This document shows, in pieces, positions 17,974 through 26,893 of a stretch of 64,000 nt of DNA (positions within the stretch are counted from its first letter, which is position 1; each line of letters opens with the position of its first letter). The DNA is from an uncultured Clostridia bacterium (GTDB taxonomy: Bacteria > Bacillota > Clostridia > TANB77 > CAG-508). The stretch is from NCBI GenBank assembly GCA_934167175.1, contig CAKPKF010000003.1, positions 53,674-117,673 on the forward strand. Direction: 5' to 3'. Both the position numbers and the translations under genes were made by a program. Under the pieces are notes generated by a model that was not told the DNA's origin, ran no database searches, and was given only the letters and a program-made list of their open reading frames with translations.

Positions 17974-19032
17974 TTATACTGGTCTTGTGTCCATTTTCCA
18001 ATAATCTGGAATATCGGCATAATCATCTAAATTCTCGCAATTAGCATAGCAACCTTCTCCACCACTATTTCTTGTTATTCCTTTTGCTTGCCTATATTCT
18101 TCATTCCATAATTGTATTGATTTTCCTTTCAAATTAATACAGTCTACAAATGCATAATCGAACCTTGTTACATTAGGACAATTTGCAAATAAATCCTCTG
18201 GAACGCTTGTTAAACTGCTACATTTTGAGAAAGTAAAATTAAAGCTATCTACATTAGGACAATTTGCAAATAAATTTTTTGGAATACTCGTTAGACTACT
18301 ACACTCCGAAAATGCAAAACCAAAACTCGTTACATCAGGACAATTTGCAAATAAATTTTGAGGTATTTCTTTTAAAGAAGTGTCCCCCCTAAATGAATAA
18401 AAAAAGCTTTTTATATTTATAAAACTATTTTTACTTGGCTCTGCTAACTCTATCAAATTTTCACATCCTGCTAATTGCACATGCTTTAATTCTGTTTTTC
18501 CCCATTGTATTACTTTTACTAATGCTTTTAACATATTGTTGTTTTGCCAATATTCTGTATATATATTTTCGAATATACCAGTTATTGTTAATGTATACAT
18601 TCCTTTTTTCTCATACGTATGACTTACATTTTTTACATTTTCGTTTGTCACTTTATCTTCTGTGTCATCTCCCCATTTTACTGTACAGTCATAATTATAT
18701 TCATCACTTTCTTTATTTATTGGCAATTCTATTTTAGTATTCTCTTCTGTTATATTTAAAACCAATTTCATTGGTTTTAGCTCTGGATTTTCTTCTTCAT
18801 CTTGCAATTCATCTAAGCCTATTTTTTCCATTCCTGCTTCGAAGTCTTCTAACTGCCCTTCTTCTTGTTTTGCTTTGTCTTTGTATTTTTCTGCACTTTG
18901 TTTTGATTTTGCTATTAACCCATTTTCTCCTATTACTAAACTCAATGTAACTCCGGCTAGGATTAGTAATATTATTATTGTTATTATTAATGCCACTAAT
19001 GTTATCCCTTTGTTTTCTTTCATTTTTATCAT
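17974..19032 (-). CDS. Pilin-like N-terminus, BspA-type leucine-rich repeat surface protein
   Basis: A 352-residue protein. Residues 1-35 form a type IV prepilin-like leader: charged MIKMKENK then G-ITLVALIITIII and a hydrophobic helix, with the GITLV site resembling a prepilin peptidase site. A Lys/Glu-rich linker follows, then a PKD-like beta segment (about 100-155: VKWGDDTED, VSHTYEKKGMYTLTITG), and then about five BspA/DUF285-like repeats of 23-24 residues with the core I-P-x-x-L-F-A-N-C-x-x-V. The C-terminus carries a Cys pair in EGCYANCENLDDYADIP. AAAGGAGAAT precedes the ATG. It is 26 bases downstream of its larger paralogue. Probably an exported, surface-anchored adhesin; no pilus assembly genes are in the window. 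Confidence 0.8.
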   Translation of the reverse strand: MIKMKENKGITLVALIITIIILLILAGVTLSLVIGENGLIAKSKQSAEKYKDKAKQEEGQLEDFEAGMEKIGLDELQDEEENPELKPMKLVLNITEENTKIELPINKESDEYNYDCTVKWGDDTEDKVTNENVKNVSHTYEKKGMYTLTITGIFENIYTEYWQNNNMLKALVKVIQWGKTELKHVQLAGCENLIELAEPSKNSFINIKSFFYSFRGDTSLKEIPQNLFANCPDVTSFGFAFSECSSLTSIPKNLFANCPNVDSFNFTFSKCSSLTSVPEDLFANCPNVTRFDYAFVDCINLKGKSIQLWNEEYRQAKGITRNSGGEGCYANCENLDDYADIPDYWKMDTRPV

Positions 19033-19058
19033 TTGCTATTCTCCTTTCGTTATTTTAA

Positions 19059-20888
19059 TCAATTTGCTTCTGCATATTTTTTCCAAAGTTCTGGAATATC
19101 ACTATAATCTTCTAGTTTTACGCACATATAATAGCAACCTTCTCCACCATTATTTTCATCTACTCCATCTCTTCCCTCATTCCATAATTGTATTGATTTT
19201 CCTGTTAAATTGCTACATTCTGAAAATGTTCTCCAAAAATCTGCCACATTAGGACAATTGGCAAATAATTTCTCTGGAATACTGGTTAAACTTCTACATT
19301 CTGAAAATGTGCTCCAAAACTCTGTCACATTAGGACAATTGGCAAACAATTTCTCTGGGATATTGGTAAGGCTACTACACATTGCAAACGTAGCTCCAAA
19401 AGATTCTACATTAGAACAATTCACAAATAACCTCTCTGGTATTTCTTTTAAATTATTACATCTCGAAAACGTGCTTTCAAAGATCGTTATATTGGAACAA
19501 TTTGCAAATAGTCTTTCTGGAATATTTGTCAAGTTACTGCAACTTGAAAATGTTCCTTCAAAACTCGTTACATTAGGGCAACTTGCAAATAGTCTTTCTG
19601 GAATATTTGTCAAGTTACTACAGTCTGAAAATGTACTTTTAAAGCTTTCTATGTTAGAACAATTTGCAAATAGTCTTTCTGGAATACTGGTTAGGTTTGT
19701 GCATCCACAAAATGTTGACTTGAAACTCGTTGCATTAGAACAATTGGCAAATAATTTTTCTGGAATTTCTTTCAAATTACTACACCATGCAAAAGTTTCT
19801 TCAAAACTCGTTATATTAGTACAACTTGCAAACAATTTTTCTGGAATTTTACTCAAATTTTCATTATTTGCAAATGTATAGTTAATTTCAGTTATACTTG
19901 AACAATTTGCAAATAAACCTTCTGGTATTTCTTTTAAATTATTACATCTCGAAAATGTTCCATTAAAATTTTTTACATTAGAACAATTGACAAATAATCT
20001 TTCTGGAATATTAGCTAGGTTAACACAATTACCAAATGCGCTTTGAAAATCAATTGCATTAGAACAATTGGCAAATAGTTTCTCTGGAATATTCGTTAAA
20101 CTGCTACATCCATAAAATACATCATAAAAATAAGTTGCACTTGGACAATTAGCAAATAATTTTTCTGGTATACTTTTTAAGTTAGTACATCCATCAAATG
20201 TATTCGCAAAACTGTTTACATTTACGAAACTATTTTTACTTGGTGTTGCTATTTCTATTAAATTAGTACAGTCTTTTAAATATATATTTTTTAAATTAGT
20301 CATCCCCCACTGCTTTATTCTCGTTAGTTCATTGTTATTCTCCATATATAGGCTCTCACAAGTTCCAGCAATTGTTATCGTATATGTTCCAACATTTGTA
20401 TATGTATGCTTTATATTTTTGATATCTCTGTAATTGTTGCCTTTCACTTGACTTTTTTCTGCTCCGTCTCCCCAATCAACTGTACAATTATACTTAAAAT
20501 TTTTATAACTATACGGATATGCTGGCATATTTATTTCTGTATTTTCTTTTGTTACATTCAATTCTAATTTAATAGTTTTTAATTCTGGATGTTCTTCTTC
20601 ATCTTCTAATTCATCTAAATTTATTTTTTCTAATTTTTCTAATTTTACTTCTTCCAATTTTTCTAAACTTATTTTTTCTTCCATTCCTGCCTCGAAGTCT
20701 TCTAACTGCCATTGTTCTTCTTTTGCTTTATCTTTGTATTTTTCTGCACTTTGTTTTGATTTTGCTATTAATCCATTTTCTCCTATTACTAAACTCAATG
20801 TAACTCCGGCTAGGATTAGTAATATTATTATTGTTATTATCAGTGCCACTAATGTTATACCTTTTACATTTTTTAATTTTTCTTGCAT
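19059..20888 (-). CDS. Pilin-like N-terminus, long BspA-type leucine-rich repeat surface protein
   Basis: A 609-residue paralogue of the next gene. It has the same leader (KGITLVALIITIII) and the same Lys/Glu linker, then a PKD-like segment (VDWGDGAEK, IKHTYTNVGTYTITIAG) and about fifteen 23-24-residue repeats built on N-I-P-E-R-L-F-A-N-C-S-N-V/I-x-x-F-x-x-T-F. The start is the ATG at 20888, behind AAGGGGGAAC; the open frame reaches 20906 but that part encodes the binding site. The first about 160 bases of coding DNA are almost identical to those of 17974-19032, a recent duplication or gene conversion. The repeat face probably binds host or microbial ligands (inference from BspA relatives). 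Confidence 0.8.
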   Translation of the reverse strand: MQEKLKNVKGITLVALIITIIILLILAGVTLSLVIGENGLIAKSKQSAEKYKDKAKEEQWQLEDFEAGMEEKISLEKLEEVKLEKLEKINLDELEDEEEHPELKTIKLELNVTKENTEINMPAYPYSYKNFKYNCTVDWGDGAEKSQVKGNNYRDIKNIKHTYTNVGTYTITIAGTCESLYMENNNELTRIKQWGMTNLKNIYLKDCTNLIEIATPSKNSFVNVNSFANTFDGCTNLKSIPEKLFANCPSATYFYDVFYGCSSLTNIPEKLFANCSNAIDFQSAFGNCVNLANIPERLFVNCSNVKNFNGTFSRCNNLKEIPEGLFANCSSITEINYTFANNENLSKIPEKLFASCTNITSFEETFAWCSNLKEIPEKLFANCSNATSFKSTFCGCTNLTSIPERLFANCSNIESFKSTFSDCSNLTNIPERLFASCPNVTSFEGTFSSCSNLTNIPERLFANCSNITIFESTFSRCNNLKEIPERLFVNCSNVESFGATFAMCSSLTNIPEKLFANCPNVTEFWSTFSECRSLTSIPEKLFANCPNVADFWRTFSECSNLTGKSIQLWNEGRDGVDENNGGEGCYYMCVKLEDYSDIPELWKKYAEAN

Positions 20889-21222
20889 CTTTTGTTCCCC
20901 CTTCATTTTTTCTTTGTTTTACATATTTGAGCAAATATTATTCACCCTAACTACCTTTATTTTTATAGAAACTTTACACTCAACTATTGTTTTTATCATA
21001 TTATCATTTTTTATTTTAACTTACAAGCATTAAGATTGTTAAGGTTTACGTATCTCTCTTCCCTCAATTATTGCAAGTTTTATTACATTTTTATTTCATT
21101 TATATTACATCTTTTTATATAGTGTTTTTTATTAATTTACATAGTATCTGTAACATTGACAAAATATAATATTCGTTATATATTAAATTTGTTTTAAATA
21201 TATTATATTAGGAGGATTTTTT
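20889..21222. other. Divergent spacer
   Basis: A 334-base AT-rich region between the surface-protein pair and the bactofilin-like gene. It contains the latter's promoter (21156-21184). I see no further gene and no convincing promoter for the minus-strand pair. Confidence 0.5.
21156..21184 (+). promoter_or_regulatory. Promoter of the bactofilin-like gene
   Basis: TTGACA at 21156-21161, 17-base spacer, TATATT at 21179-21184, about 40 bases before the start codon. Confidence 0.75.
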
Positions 21223-22470
21223 ATGATTAACAAATTAAAGAATATTTCAGTATGTCTTATTGTAGCATTTGTTATATTTAGTACTTTATCTATATCTATT
21301 GTAAATGCTACGGACACAGCTACAGCTACTTCAGAAACCGCTACCTCTAATGAGGCTACACCTGAAGATGCTGTTCCAATTAGCTCTGAAGGTACTTATC
21401 CTGTAGAAGATGGTGCTTCTACTTCTTCAGATTCTAATCAGGTTAATAGTAACGATATTTATGAAGGAGATTTATACCTATCTGGAAATGATGTAACTAT
21501 GGATAAACTAGTAAATGGAAATGTTTATATTGCTGGTAATAATGTTACTATTAAAGGACAAATTGCTGGTAACTTAATGGTTGTTGCAAATACTGTTACT
21601 TTAGAAGAAACCTATGTTCAGTATTCAGCATTCATAGTTGCAAGAGATGTTAAATTTAATGCTGTAGCTTCAGATTTATATGCTGCATGTCAAAATTTAA
21701 CTATTGATAACAAAGCTGGTGTTTATAGAGATTTAAATGTTACTGCTTCATCTATAAAACTTACTGGTATTGTAGGAAGAAATGCTAATATTAACTGTTC
21801 TTCCCTTTCTTTAACAGATGGTACTAACACAGCTCAAATATATGGTAACTTAAAACATTATTCATCTCAAAAAATAGAAATACCAGAAAATTCTGTTACA
21901 GGTACATATGATTTCAAAGAAATTACTAAAAAAGAAGAATCTGGTTCAAAAGTATCTGATTATGTATTTTCTTTATTATCATTTATATTAACTGTATTAA
22001 TACTTTGGGCAATTCTTAGATTATCTGCACCTAAATTCTATGATGCTTCATTAGAATTAGCCTCTAAGAAATCTGGTAAATTTTCACTTATTGGTTTAGG
22101 TTGGTTAGTATTATTACCTATCGTTAGTGTACTTCTATTATGCACAGGATTTGGAATTTATGTTTCTTTACTATTATTTGCTGTATACCTACTATCTTTC
22201 TTCTTAAGTATACCTGTGGCTACTATTAGTGTTGGTAATATAATTAATAATAAATGGAACAAAAAAACTACTTCTATGGAATTTGTTTGCATTTTGATTT
22301 CAAGCATATTATTCTGGATTATTAATCAAATTCCATATATAAATACTATTGTATTAGTAGCAAGTATGCTAATTATACCTGGTTTTATATTTTCAAAAAC
22401 TTTTCTAAAAAATTTGAAAAATAAAAAAAAGATAAAAGAAACTAAAGAAGTAAAAAAAGAAGAAAAATAA
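21223..22470 (+). CDS. Bactofilin-like (polymer-forming) membrane protein
   Basis: A 415-residue exported protein. It has a signal peptide (KNISVCLIVAFVIFSTLSIS, cleavage near VNATD), a Thr/Ser/Ala/Glu-rich spacer (about 30-70), then a short-period beta region (about 75-215) with bactofilin-type steps such as YEGDLYLSGNDVTM, GNVYIAGNNVTIKG and GNLMVVANTVTL, and finally four or so membrane helices (about 245-395) and a basic tail ending KKEEK. Bactofilin-like beta helices form scaffolds; here the scaffold would be outside the membrane. AGGAGG precedes the ATG. A single-gene unit with its own promoter and terminator. Confidence 0.78.
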   Translation: MINKLKNISVCLIVAFVIFSTLSISIVNATDTATATSETATSNEATPEDAVPISSEGTYPVEDGASTSSDSNQVNSNDIYEGDLYLSGNDVTMDKLVNGNVYIAGNNVTIKGQIAGNLMVVANTVTLEETYVQYSAFIVARDVKFNAVASDLYAACQNLTIDNKAGVYRDLNVTASSIKLTGIVGRNANINCSSLSLTDGTNTAQIYGNLKHYSSQKIEIPENSVTGTYDFKEITKKEESGSKVSDYVFSLLSFILTVLILWAILRLSAPKFYDASLELASKKSGKFSLIGLGWLVLLPIVSVLLLCTGFGIYVSLLLFAVYLLSFFLSIPVATISVGNIINNKWNKKTTSMEFVCILISSILFWIINQIPYINTIVLVASMLIIPGFIFSKTFLKNLKNKKKIKETKEVKKEEK

Positions 22471-22518
22471 TCTAATTAAAGACTGATAAAATTAATATTT
22501 TATCAGTCTTTAATTAGA
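22471..22518. terminator. Bidirectional terminator
   Basis: A 20-bp perfect stem (22471-22490 with 22499-22518), eight-base loop, directly between the stop codons of two converging genes. Confidence 0.9.
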
Positions 22519-23385
22519 TTATACATATCTATTTTTTGATATCTCTAACAATTTATTTACCATATCTTTTTCTTCTGATTCCTCTAATACAATATTATTT
22601 TTTTTCCCTGTTCCTAATTCTATTCCTGGCTTAGTATTTGGGCCATGGTAATCACTACCTTTTGTTATTATTAACCCATACTCTTGTGCTATATTTTTAA
22701 AATCTTCCATCTGCTTTTTTGTCTGCTTTGAATGATAACATTCTAGCCCATCTAACCCGTATTTTTTTAGCTCTTTAATCTTTTCTTTTAGTTCCTCATT
22801 TTCTAATTTCAATGATTGAGGATGTGCTAATATAACAATAGCATTAGCTTCTTTTAAAGTTTTAATTACTTCCTCAGGTCCATATATAGTTTTGGGAATT
22901 TCCTTAAATGGTGTTTTTTCAAAATAGTTTTGAAATATTTCGTCTTTTTCCTTAATATACTTCTTTCTAAGAAATATTTTTGCAAAATGTGGTTTTCCTA
23001 TGATTTTACCTTCACTTACTTCTTTTAGTTCATCTAGTGTTATATTAAATCCTAATTTATTAAATTCTTCTATGAATTTAAGGTTTCTACTGTCTCTCGC
23101 TTTTTTTATGTATTTCAATTTTTTCCTTAATTCCTTGTTTTTGTAGTCTACAAACAAACCTAAAATATGCATTTGACCTTTTTTTATTTGTGCCTCCACT
23201 TCAATTCCTGGTATCAACAATATATCTTTACTTTTTGCATATTTCACAGCTTTTTCTATTGAATCTACTGTGTCATGATCTGTAATAGCTAATGCTGTTA
23301 TTTTCTTGCTAATAGATAAATCAATTAATTCTTCTGGTGTTTTTTCTCCATCTGAACCATTTGTATGAGTATGTAAGTCTATCAC
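22519..23385 (-). CDS. PHP-domain phosphoesterase
   Basis: A 288-residue PHP-domain metal hydrolase of the TrpH/YciV type. Metal ligands are visible in IDLHTHTNGSDG, ITDHDTVDS, IPGIEVEAQ, HILGLF, VILAHPQSL and the C-terminal KGSDYHGP. Relatives degrade 3',5'-nucleotide bisphosphates or act as 5'-3' exoribonucleases (RNase AM); which applies here cannot be told. The start is a GTG at 23385 behind GGGGGTT. It is followed by the 23409 gene upstream in the same direction, so it ends an operon with rdgB. Confidence 0.9.
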   Translation of the reverse strand: MIDLHTHTNGSDGEKTPEELIDLSISKKITALAITDHDTVDSIEKAVKYAKSKDILLIPGIEVEAQIKKGQMHILGLFVDYKNKELRKKLKYIKKARDSRNLKFIEEFNKLGFNITLDELKEVSEGKIIGKPHFAKIFLRKKYIKEKDEIFQNYFEKTPFKEIPKTIYGPEEVIKTLKEANAIVILAHPQSLKLENEELKEKIKELKKYGLDGLECYHSKQTKKQMEDFKNIAQEYGLIITKGSDYHGPNTKPGIELGTGKKNNIVLEESEEKDMVNKLLEISKNRYV

Positions 23386-23408
23386 TGTAAAACCCCCGTT
23401 TTTTTGTA

Positions 23409-24104
23409 CTATTCTTTTGGTAAAGAATCTATTAATTCTTCATATTTATTTGCTAAATCATCACTCTCAAATTGTAATTCATCACCCTCTATTGACCATT
23501 TTCCTTTATTTTTTACTAAAAAATCTATAACATTTTCTTGAGTGGCGTATACTTCGTTTAACATTTCTTTGCTGTCAACTAACTCCGCTTCTGTATCTTT
23601 TAAATCTTGAGACATTTCTTCTCCAAGCATTAAATTGTTGTATAATTCTAGATAATAATTGTCAGTTAAGTTTGCTTTTTCTATATTTTTCTTTATGCTT
23701 TCTTCATTAGTTAGTTCTATTAACTTCTGAATATTATCATTAAATTCTTTTTTTGAATTTTCTACATATTTTTTTGTTTCCACAAAATCTGGTCCATCTT
23801 TTTTATAATTTTCTATTGATAATATATCTTCAATTTTTTCATCATTCATTATATTTATTGTTGCTTTTGTAATATTTGAATATTCATTAATATAGTCTTT
23901 TATTGCTTTTTCAACAATTGCATAGTCTCCTTTTGTCTTTATATCCATATCAACATCATCGCTTGAAAGATCAAGTTCTGAAATTTTATTTACTTCCTGT
24001 ATTAATATTTCTTCTTGTTTCATATCTGTCATATATAAATATGCTATTGTTCCTCCTGCAATTAGTAATAAAATCACAACTATTAATATAATCTTCTTTT
24101 TCAT
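23409..24104 (-). CDS. Single-pass membrane protein, unknown function
   Basis: A 231-residue protein with a short basic start (MKKK), one membrane helix (residues 4-24) and an extracellular part that is acidic and predicted helical (DLSSDDVDMDIKTKGDY, EAELVDSKEMLNEVY). There is no lipobox cysteine. I do not recognise the family. The ATG overlaps the rdgB stop as ATGA, and AAAGGAGAAAG precedes it, so it is translationally coupled to rdgB and may be shared with the PHP gene downstream. Confidence 0.75.
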   Translation of the reverse strand: MKKKIILIVVILLLIAGGTIAYLYMTDMKQEEILIQEVNKISELDLSSDDVDMDIKTKGDYAIVEKAIKDYINEYSNITKATINIMNDEKIEDILSIENYKKDGPDFVETKKYVENSKKEFNDNIQKLIELTNEESIKKNIEKANLTDNYYLELYNNLMLGEEMSQDLKDTEAELVDSKEMLNEVYATQENVIDFLVKNKGKWSIEGDELQFESDDLANKYEELIDSLPKE

Positions 24105-24700
24105 AAACTTTCTCCTTTTATTTTCTTTTTTAAATTTTCTAATGCTTTTTTTCTACTGCTTAATTTATTTTTTCCTTCTAATGAAAGTTCTGCAAGTGTA
24201 TTTCCTGTTTCTAATTCAAAAATTTCATCAAATCCAAATCCATTCTGCCCTTTTTTCTCTCTTGCTATATATCCTTCTAATTGTCCTTCAGATACAATTA
24301 CCTGTTTTGTATCTATTACTAAGGCTAATGCGGTTATAACTTTTGCTTTTCTTTCTTCCTTTTTCGTTTCTCTCATTTTTGATAATATGTAATCGTTTCT
24401 TTCTTCTTTAGATACTTTCTTACCAAGAAATCTGGCTGTTCTTATTCCTGGCCAACCATCAAAATAATCGATGCACAGTCCTGTATCATCTGCTAAACAC
24501 GGCATTTTTACTCTTTCATACACCTCTTTAGCCTTTTTTAATGCATTTTCTTCAAATGTATTGCCATTTTCTTCTACTTCTATTTCACAATTAACATCTT
24601 TTAATGACAAAATCTTAAATTCATTTCCTAGTACTGACTTTATTTCTTTTAATTTTCCTGCATTATTTGTTGCTACTACTATTGTTCTCTCAGTATCCAT
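24101..24700 (-). CDS. rdgB: XTP/dITP diphosphatase
   Basis: A 199-residue RdgB/HAM1-type pyrophosphatase that clears non-canonical purine nucleotides. Motifs: VVATNNAGKLKEIKSVL at the N-terminus, EENALKKAKEVYE, LADDTGLCIDYFDGWPGIRTARF, and the C-terminal GQNGFGFDEIF and AELSLEGKNKLSSRKKAL. The GTG at 24709 could start translation but the AAAGGAAT site fits the ATG at 24700. It lies between the HD hydrolase gene upstream and a membrane protein downstream. Confidence 0.96.
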   Translation of the reverse strand: MDTERTIVVATNNAGKLKEIKSVLGNEFKILSLKDVNCEIEVEENGNTFEENALKKAKEVYERVKMPCLADDTGLCIDYFDGWPGIRTARFLGKKVSKEERNDYILSKMRETKKEERKAKVITALALVIDTKQVIVSEGQLEGYIAREKKGQNGFGFDEIFELETGNTLAELSLEGKNKLSSRKKALENLKKKIKGESL

Positions 24701-24715
24701 AAATATCACATTCCT

Positions 24716-25288
24716 TTACATGTTTTTCATTTCATTATTGATACTTTCTTCACAATCTCTCATTGCTAGAATAGTTTCTTCTAATAATTTATCTAAATCC
24801 CATTCTAACATTTCAGCACCCTTTCTTATTACATCACGTGAACAACCTGCTGCAAATTTTTTATCTTTAAATTTTTTCTTCAAACTTGAAAGTTGCATAT
24901 CTGATACACTTTTAGATGGTCTCATTCTTGCCGCTGCCCCTATTAATCCAGTTAACTCATCTGTAGCATATAATATTTTTTCCATCTGATGTTCTGGTTT
25001 AATATCTACTACTATTCCATATCCATGACTACATATAGCATGTATCATTCTTTCTTCTACTCCCTCATTTTTTAATAATTCTTGAGCCTTTACACAATGT
25101 TCTTCTGGATACAATTCAAAATCTATATCATGTAATAATCCAACATTTCCCCAAAATTCTGCTTCATCTTCATATCCTAACTTTTTAGCAAAATATTTCA
25201 TCACCCCTTCTACTGTTAATCCATGTTGAATATGAAAAGGTTCTTTATTATATTTTTTTAATAACTTAAATGCTTCTTCTCTATCCAT
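24716..25288 (-). CDS. HD-domain hydrolase
   Basis: A 190-residue HD-superfamily protein. The N-terminal MDREEAFKLLKKYNKEPFHIQH and the HD pair GLLHDIDFELYPEEH are typical of a widespread clostridial phosphohydrolase family; further metal-site candidates are HAICSHGYG and YATDELTGLIGAAARMRPS. The substrate is unknown. The start at 25288 has AAGGAGG seven bases upstream; the frame is open to 25327. Sixteen bases separate it from rdgB. Confidence 0.9.
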   Translation of the reverse strand: MDREEAFKLLKKYNKEPFHIQHGLTVEGVMKYFAKKLGYEDEAEFWGNVGLLHDIDFELYPEEHCVKAQELLKNEGVEERMIHAICSHGYGIVVDIKPEHQMEKILYATDELTGLIGAAARMRPSKSVSDMQLSSLKKKFKDKKFAAGCSRDVIRKGAEMLEWDLDKLLEETILAMRDCEESINNEMKNM

Positions 25289-25365
25289 ATACTTTTCCTC
25301 CTTACATAATAATTTTTCTTTTGACATTTTATACTATTAATTTCTAAATATCAAGTATAAATCGC

Positions 25366-25408
25366 AAAAAGAACTTAAGCAATTTGTATATTGCTTTAAG
25401 TTCTTTTA
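25366..25408 (-). terminator. Terminator at the end of the XRE/Spo0E-like operon
   Basis: A 16-17 bp stem with a one-base bulge (25367-25382 with 25391-25407) that includes the stop codon of the Spo0E-like gene and is followed by an A/T run. Confidence 0.8.
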
Positions 25409-25699
25409 CTGTTTATTAAATTCTATCTTTCCTATGTATTTCATAGATTCACTGGAAAGGTAATTATTATTTTTAGCATATTTATTCCATTCCCCTATAC
25501 TAGGTTTTTTATTGTATTTCTTTATGTATTCTTTTATTCCATTCATGCTTTTTTCATAATAATATTTCATTGGATGCGAATCGTAATATTTCGCTATCTC
25601 ATTATCAAGACAAGTACTTGCTTCATATGCTTCTTTTGAGCTTAGTCCATATTTGGATATGCTATCATGCATTTTTTTTCTTAAATATTCTATCACCAT
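25406..25699 (-). CDS. Spo0E-like aspartyl-phosphate phosphatase with C-terminal extension
   Basis: A 97-residue protein. Residues 1-45 fit the Spo0E fold, a two-helix phosphatase acting on Spo0A~P: YLRKKMHDSISKYGLSS, then the signature-like ASTCLDNEIAKYYD with the conserved S-x-x-L-D. Residues 46-97 are an added basic segment (YIKKYNKKPSIGEWNKYAK) that I cannot name and that looks like a small DNA- or protein-binding helical unit. The start overlaps the XRE gene by seven bases. The pairing of an XRE regulator with a Spo0E-like phosphatase suggests a switch for delaying sporulation (inference). Confidence 0.72.
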   Translation of the reverse strand: MVIEYLRKKMHDSISKYGLSSKEAYEASTCLDNEIAKYYDSHPMKYYYEKSMNGIKEYIKKYNKKPSIGEWNKYAKNNNYLSSESMKYIGKIEFNKQ

Positions 25700-25893
25700 A
25701 TCACCTTATATAAATCTGTTATTTGTACATCTAATGCTTTTGATAATCGCACCATAATAGACAAACTTGGTTCTTTTAAATTATTTTCGACATCATTAAT
25801 ATGCGTTTTAGATATACCTGTCCTTTCAGCTAACTGCTCTAGAGTTAGTTTCTTCTGTTTTCTAATTTGTTTTAATAAAATTTCTATATGCAT
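25693..25893 (-). CDS. XRE-family transcription regulator, 66 residues
   Basis: A compact helix-turn-helix regulator: IRKQKKLTLEQLAERTGISK, THINDVENNLKEPSLSIMVR and LSKALDVQITDLYKV cover the whole five-helix Cro/C1 domain with no extra sensor. GGTGG precedes the ATG. It overlaps and is coupled to the Spo0E-like gene. With no ligand domain it probably autoregulates by copy number, binding its own AT-rich leader. Confidence 0.92.
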   Translation of the reverse strand: MHIEILLKQIRKQKKLTLEQLAERTGISKTHINDVENNLKEPSLSIMVRLSKALDVQITDLYKVIW

Positions 25894-26129
25894 TTTTCCA
25901 CCAATTTTAGTATGTACATATTTTATTTTATTTAAACACAGAACTCATCCGCTTTGGCGGAAATAGTAAAACTTATTATTATTTTTTTATATTGCATTCT
26001 ATTGTTACAATTAATTCAATAGTTTAAATACTTTTTTGTCTTTTTGTATTATAATATTAAGTTTTGTTTTTGTCAATATGTAAATTTAAGTTTATTTATG
26101 TATTTTTTAATTCTCATCCAAACAATAAA

Positions 26130-26175
26130 ATAGAGTAATTAATTCTTTTTTTATAATCAATCACTCTATCTTTAT
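26130..26175 (-). terminator. Probable terminator after the YugP-type peptidase gene
   Basis: A roughly 10-bp stem with one mismatch (26131-26140 with the complementary segment ending at 26168) just behind the stop codon. Weaker than the other terminators here. Confidence 0.5.
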
Positions 26176-26176
26176 T

Positions 26177-26875
26177 TTATAATATGTTTTTTATTAAGCA
26201 TATTATTATATATAATACTACCTTTGCTAAATCATTTGCTAAAATTATAAACATCATCAATTTAATTCCATCATCATTTAATTTATCATATTCTGCTACA
26301 ATTTCATTTATTTCCTCTTGTTTTAAAATTTTTGTTTCTTCCATGTATTGTTTTGCCAGATATTTTGCTTTAAGCATTGCTTGCATTTCCAAATAACTTC
26401 TTACAAAATAATGTACAAACCCCATTATAGTTAATACTTCAATTTGTAGCATGAAATTTTGAATTTTTCCAAGTATAGTTAAAATAGTTACTATTAGAAA
26501 ATAAATTATATATACATTAGTATATATATAGTTAAACATTAATTTTTTTCGACTTTGCACAGAATGTAAACATTCATGTGCTATTGTTTGCACTCTTGTA
26601 AAACTTTCTTTTATATTAGCTATTGATATAGTGTTAGTTGCTACAATATATAAACTTGTTTTAGTTTCTGTTTCTTCTTTTACTTTCACTTTTTCATTAT
26701 TTAATATTTTTAAAATGTATTCACAAATAGTTATATTATCTGGCAATTTATTTACTAAATTATCTAGCTTTTCATTTTTAGAAAAACTTTTTACTTTTTT
26801 CATATTAATTTGAAAAATATAAAATAGCAAACACATGAAAAAAGCAATTAATATTAATAATATTATAAATTCCAT
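26177..26875 (-). CDS. YugP-type zinc metallopeptidase, membrane-bound
   Basis: A 232-residue membrane protein with helices at about 3-22, 120-145 and 205-230 and the zinc-protease motif HECLHSVQS (HExxH) at about 100, where YugP relatives have HEVGHAIQ. A third ligand candidate is the Glu in SYLEMQAM. Membrane placement and spacing match the neutral zinc metallopeptidase family PF04298, but it is diverged. It lies 18 bases downstream of the YlbF-family gene. Substrate unknown. Confidence 0.72.
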   Translation of the reverse strand: MEFIILLILIAFFMCLLFYIFQINMKKVKSFSKNEKLDNLVNKLPDNITICEYILKILNNEKVKVKEETETKTSLYIVATNTISIANIKESFTRVQTIAHECLHSVQSRKKLMFNYIYTNVYIIYFLIVTILTILGKIQNFMLQIEVLTIMGFVHYFVRSYLEMQAMLKAKYLAKQYMEETKILKQEEINEIVAEYDKLNDDGIKLMMFIILANDLAKVVLYIIICLIKNIL

Positions 26876-26893
26876 TTATACCTCACATTATAT

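Noticed and set aside
17974..20888. Part of a type IV pilus operon
   Set aside because: Only the leader resembles pilins; no motor ATPase, platform protein or prepilin peptidase is in the window.
20728..20934. A 68-residue basic frame over the start of the 609-aa surface protein
   Set aside because: It is an alternate frame of the pilin-like leader, whose duplicated copy and clear domain identity fix the correct frame.
25920..25980. A known riboswitch class before the XRE gene
   Set aside because: Only one short stem is present; no conserved core of c-di-GMP, guanidine, purine or other known riboswitches recognised.
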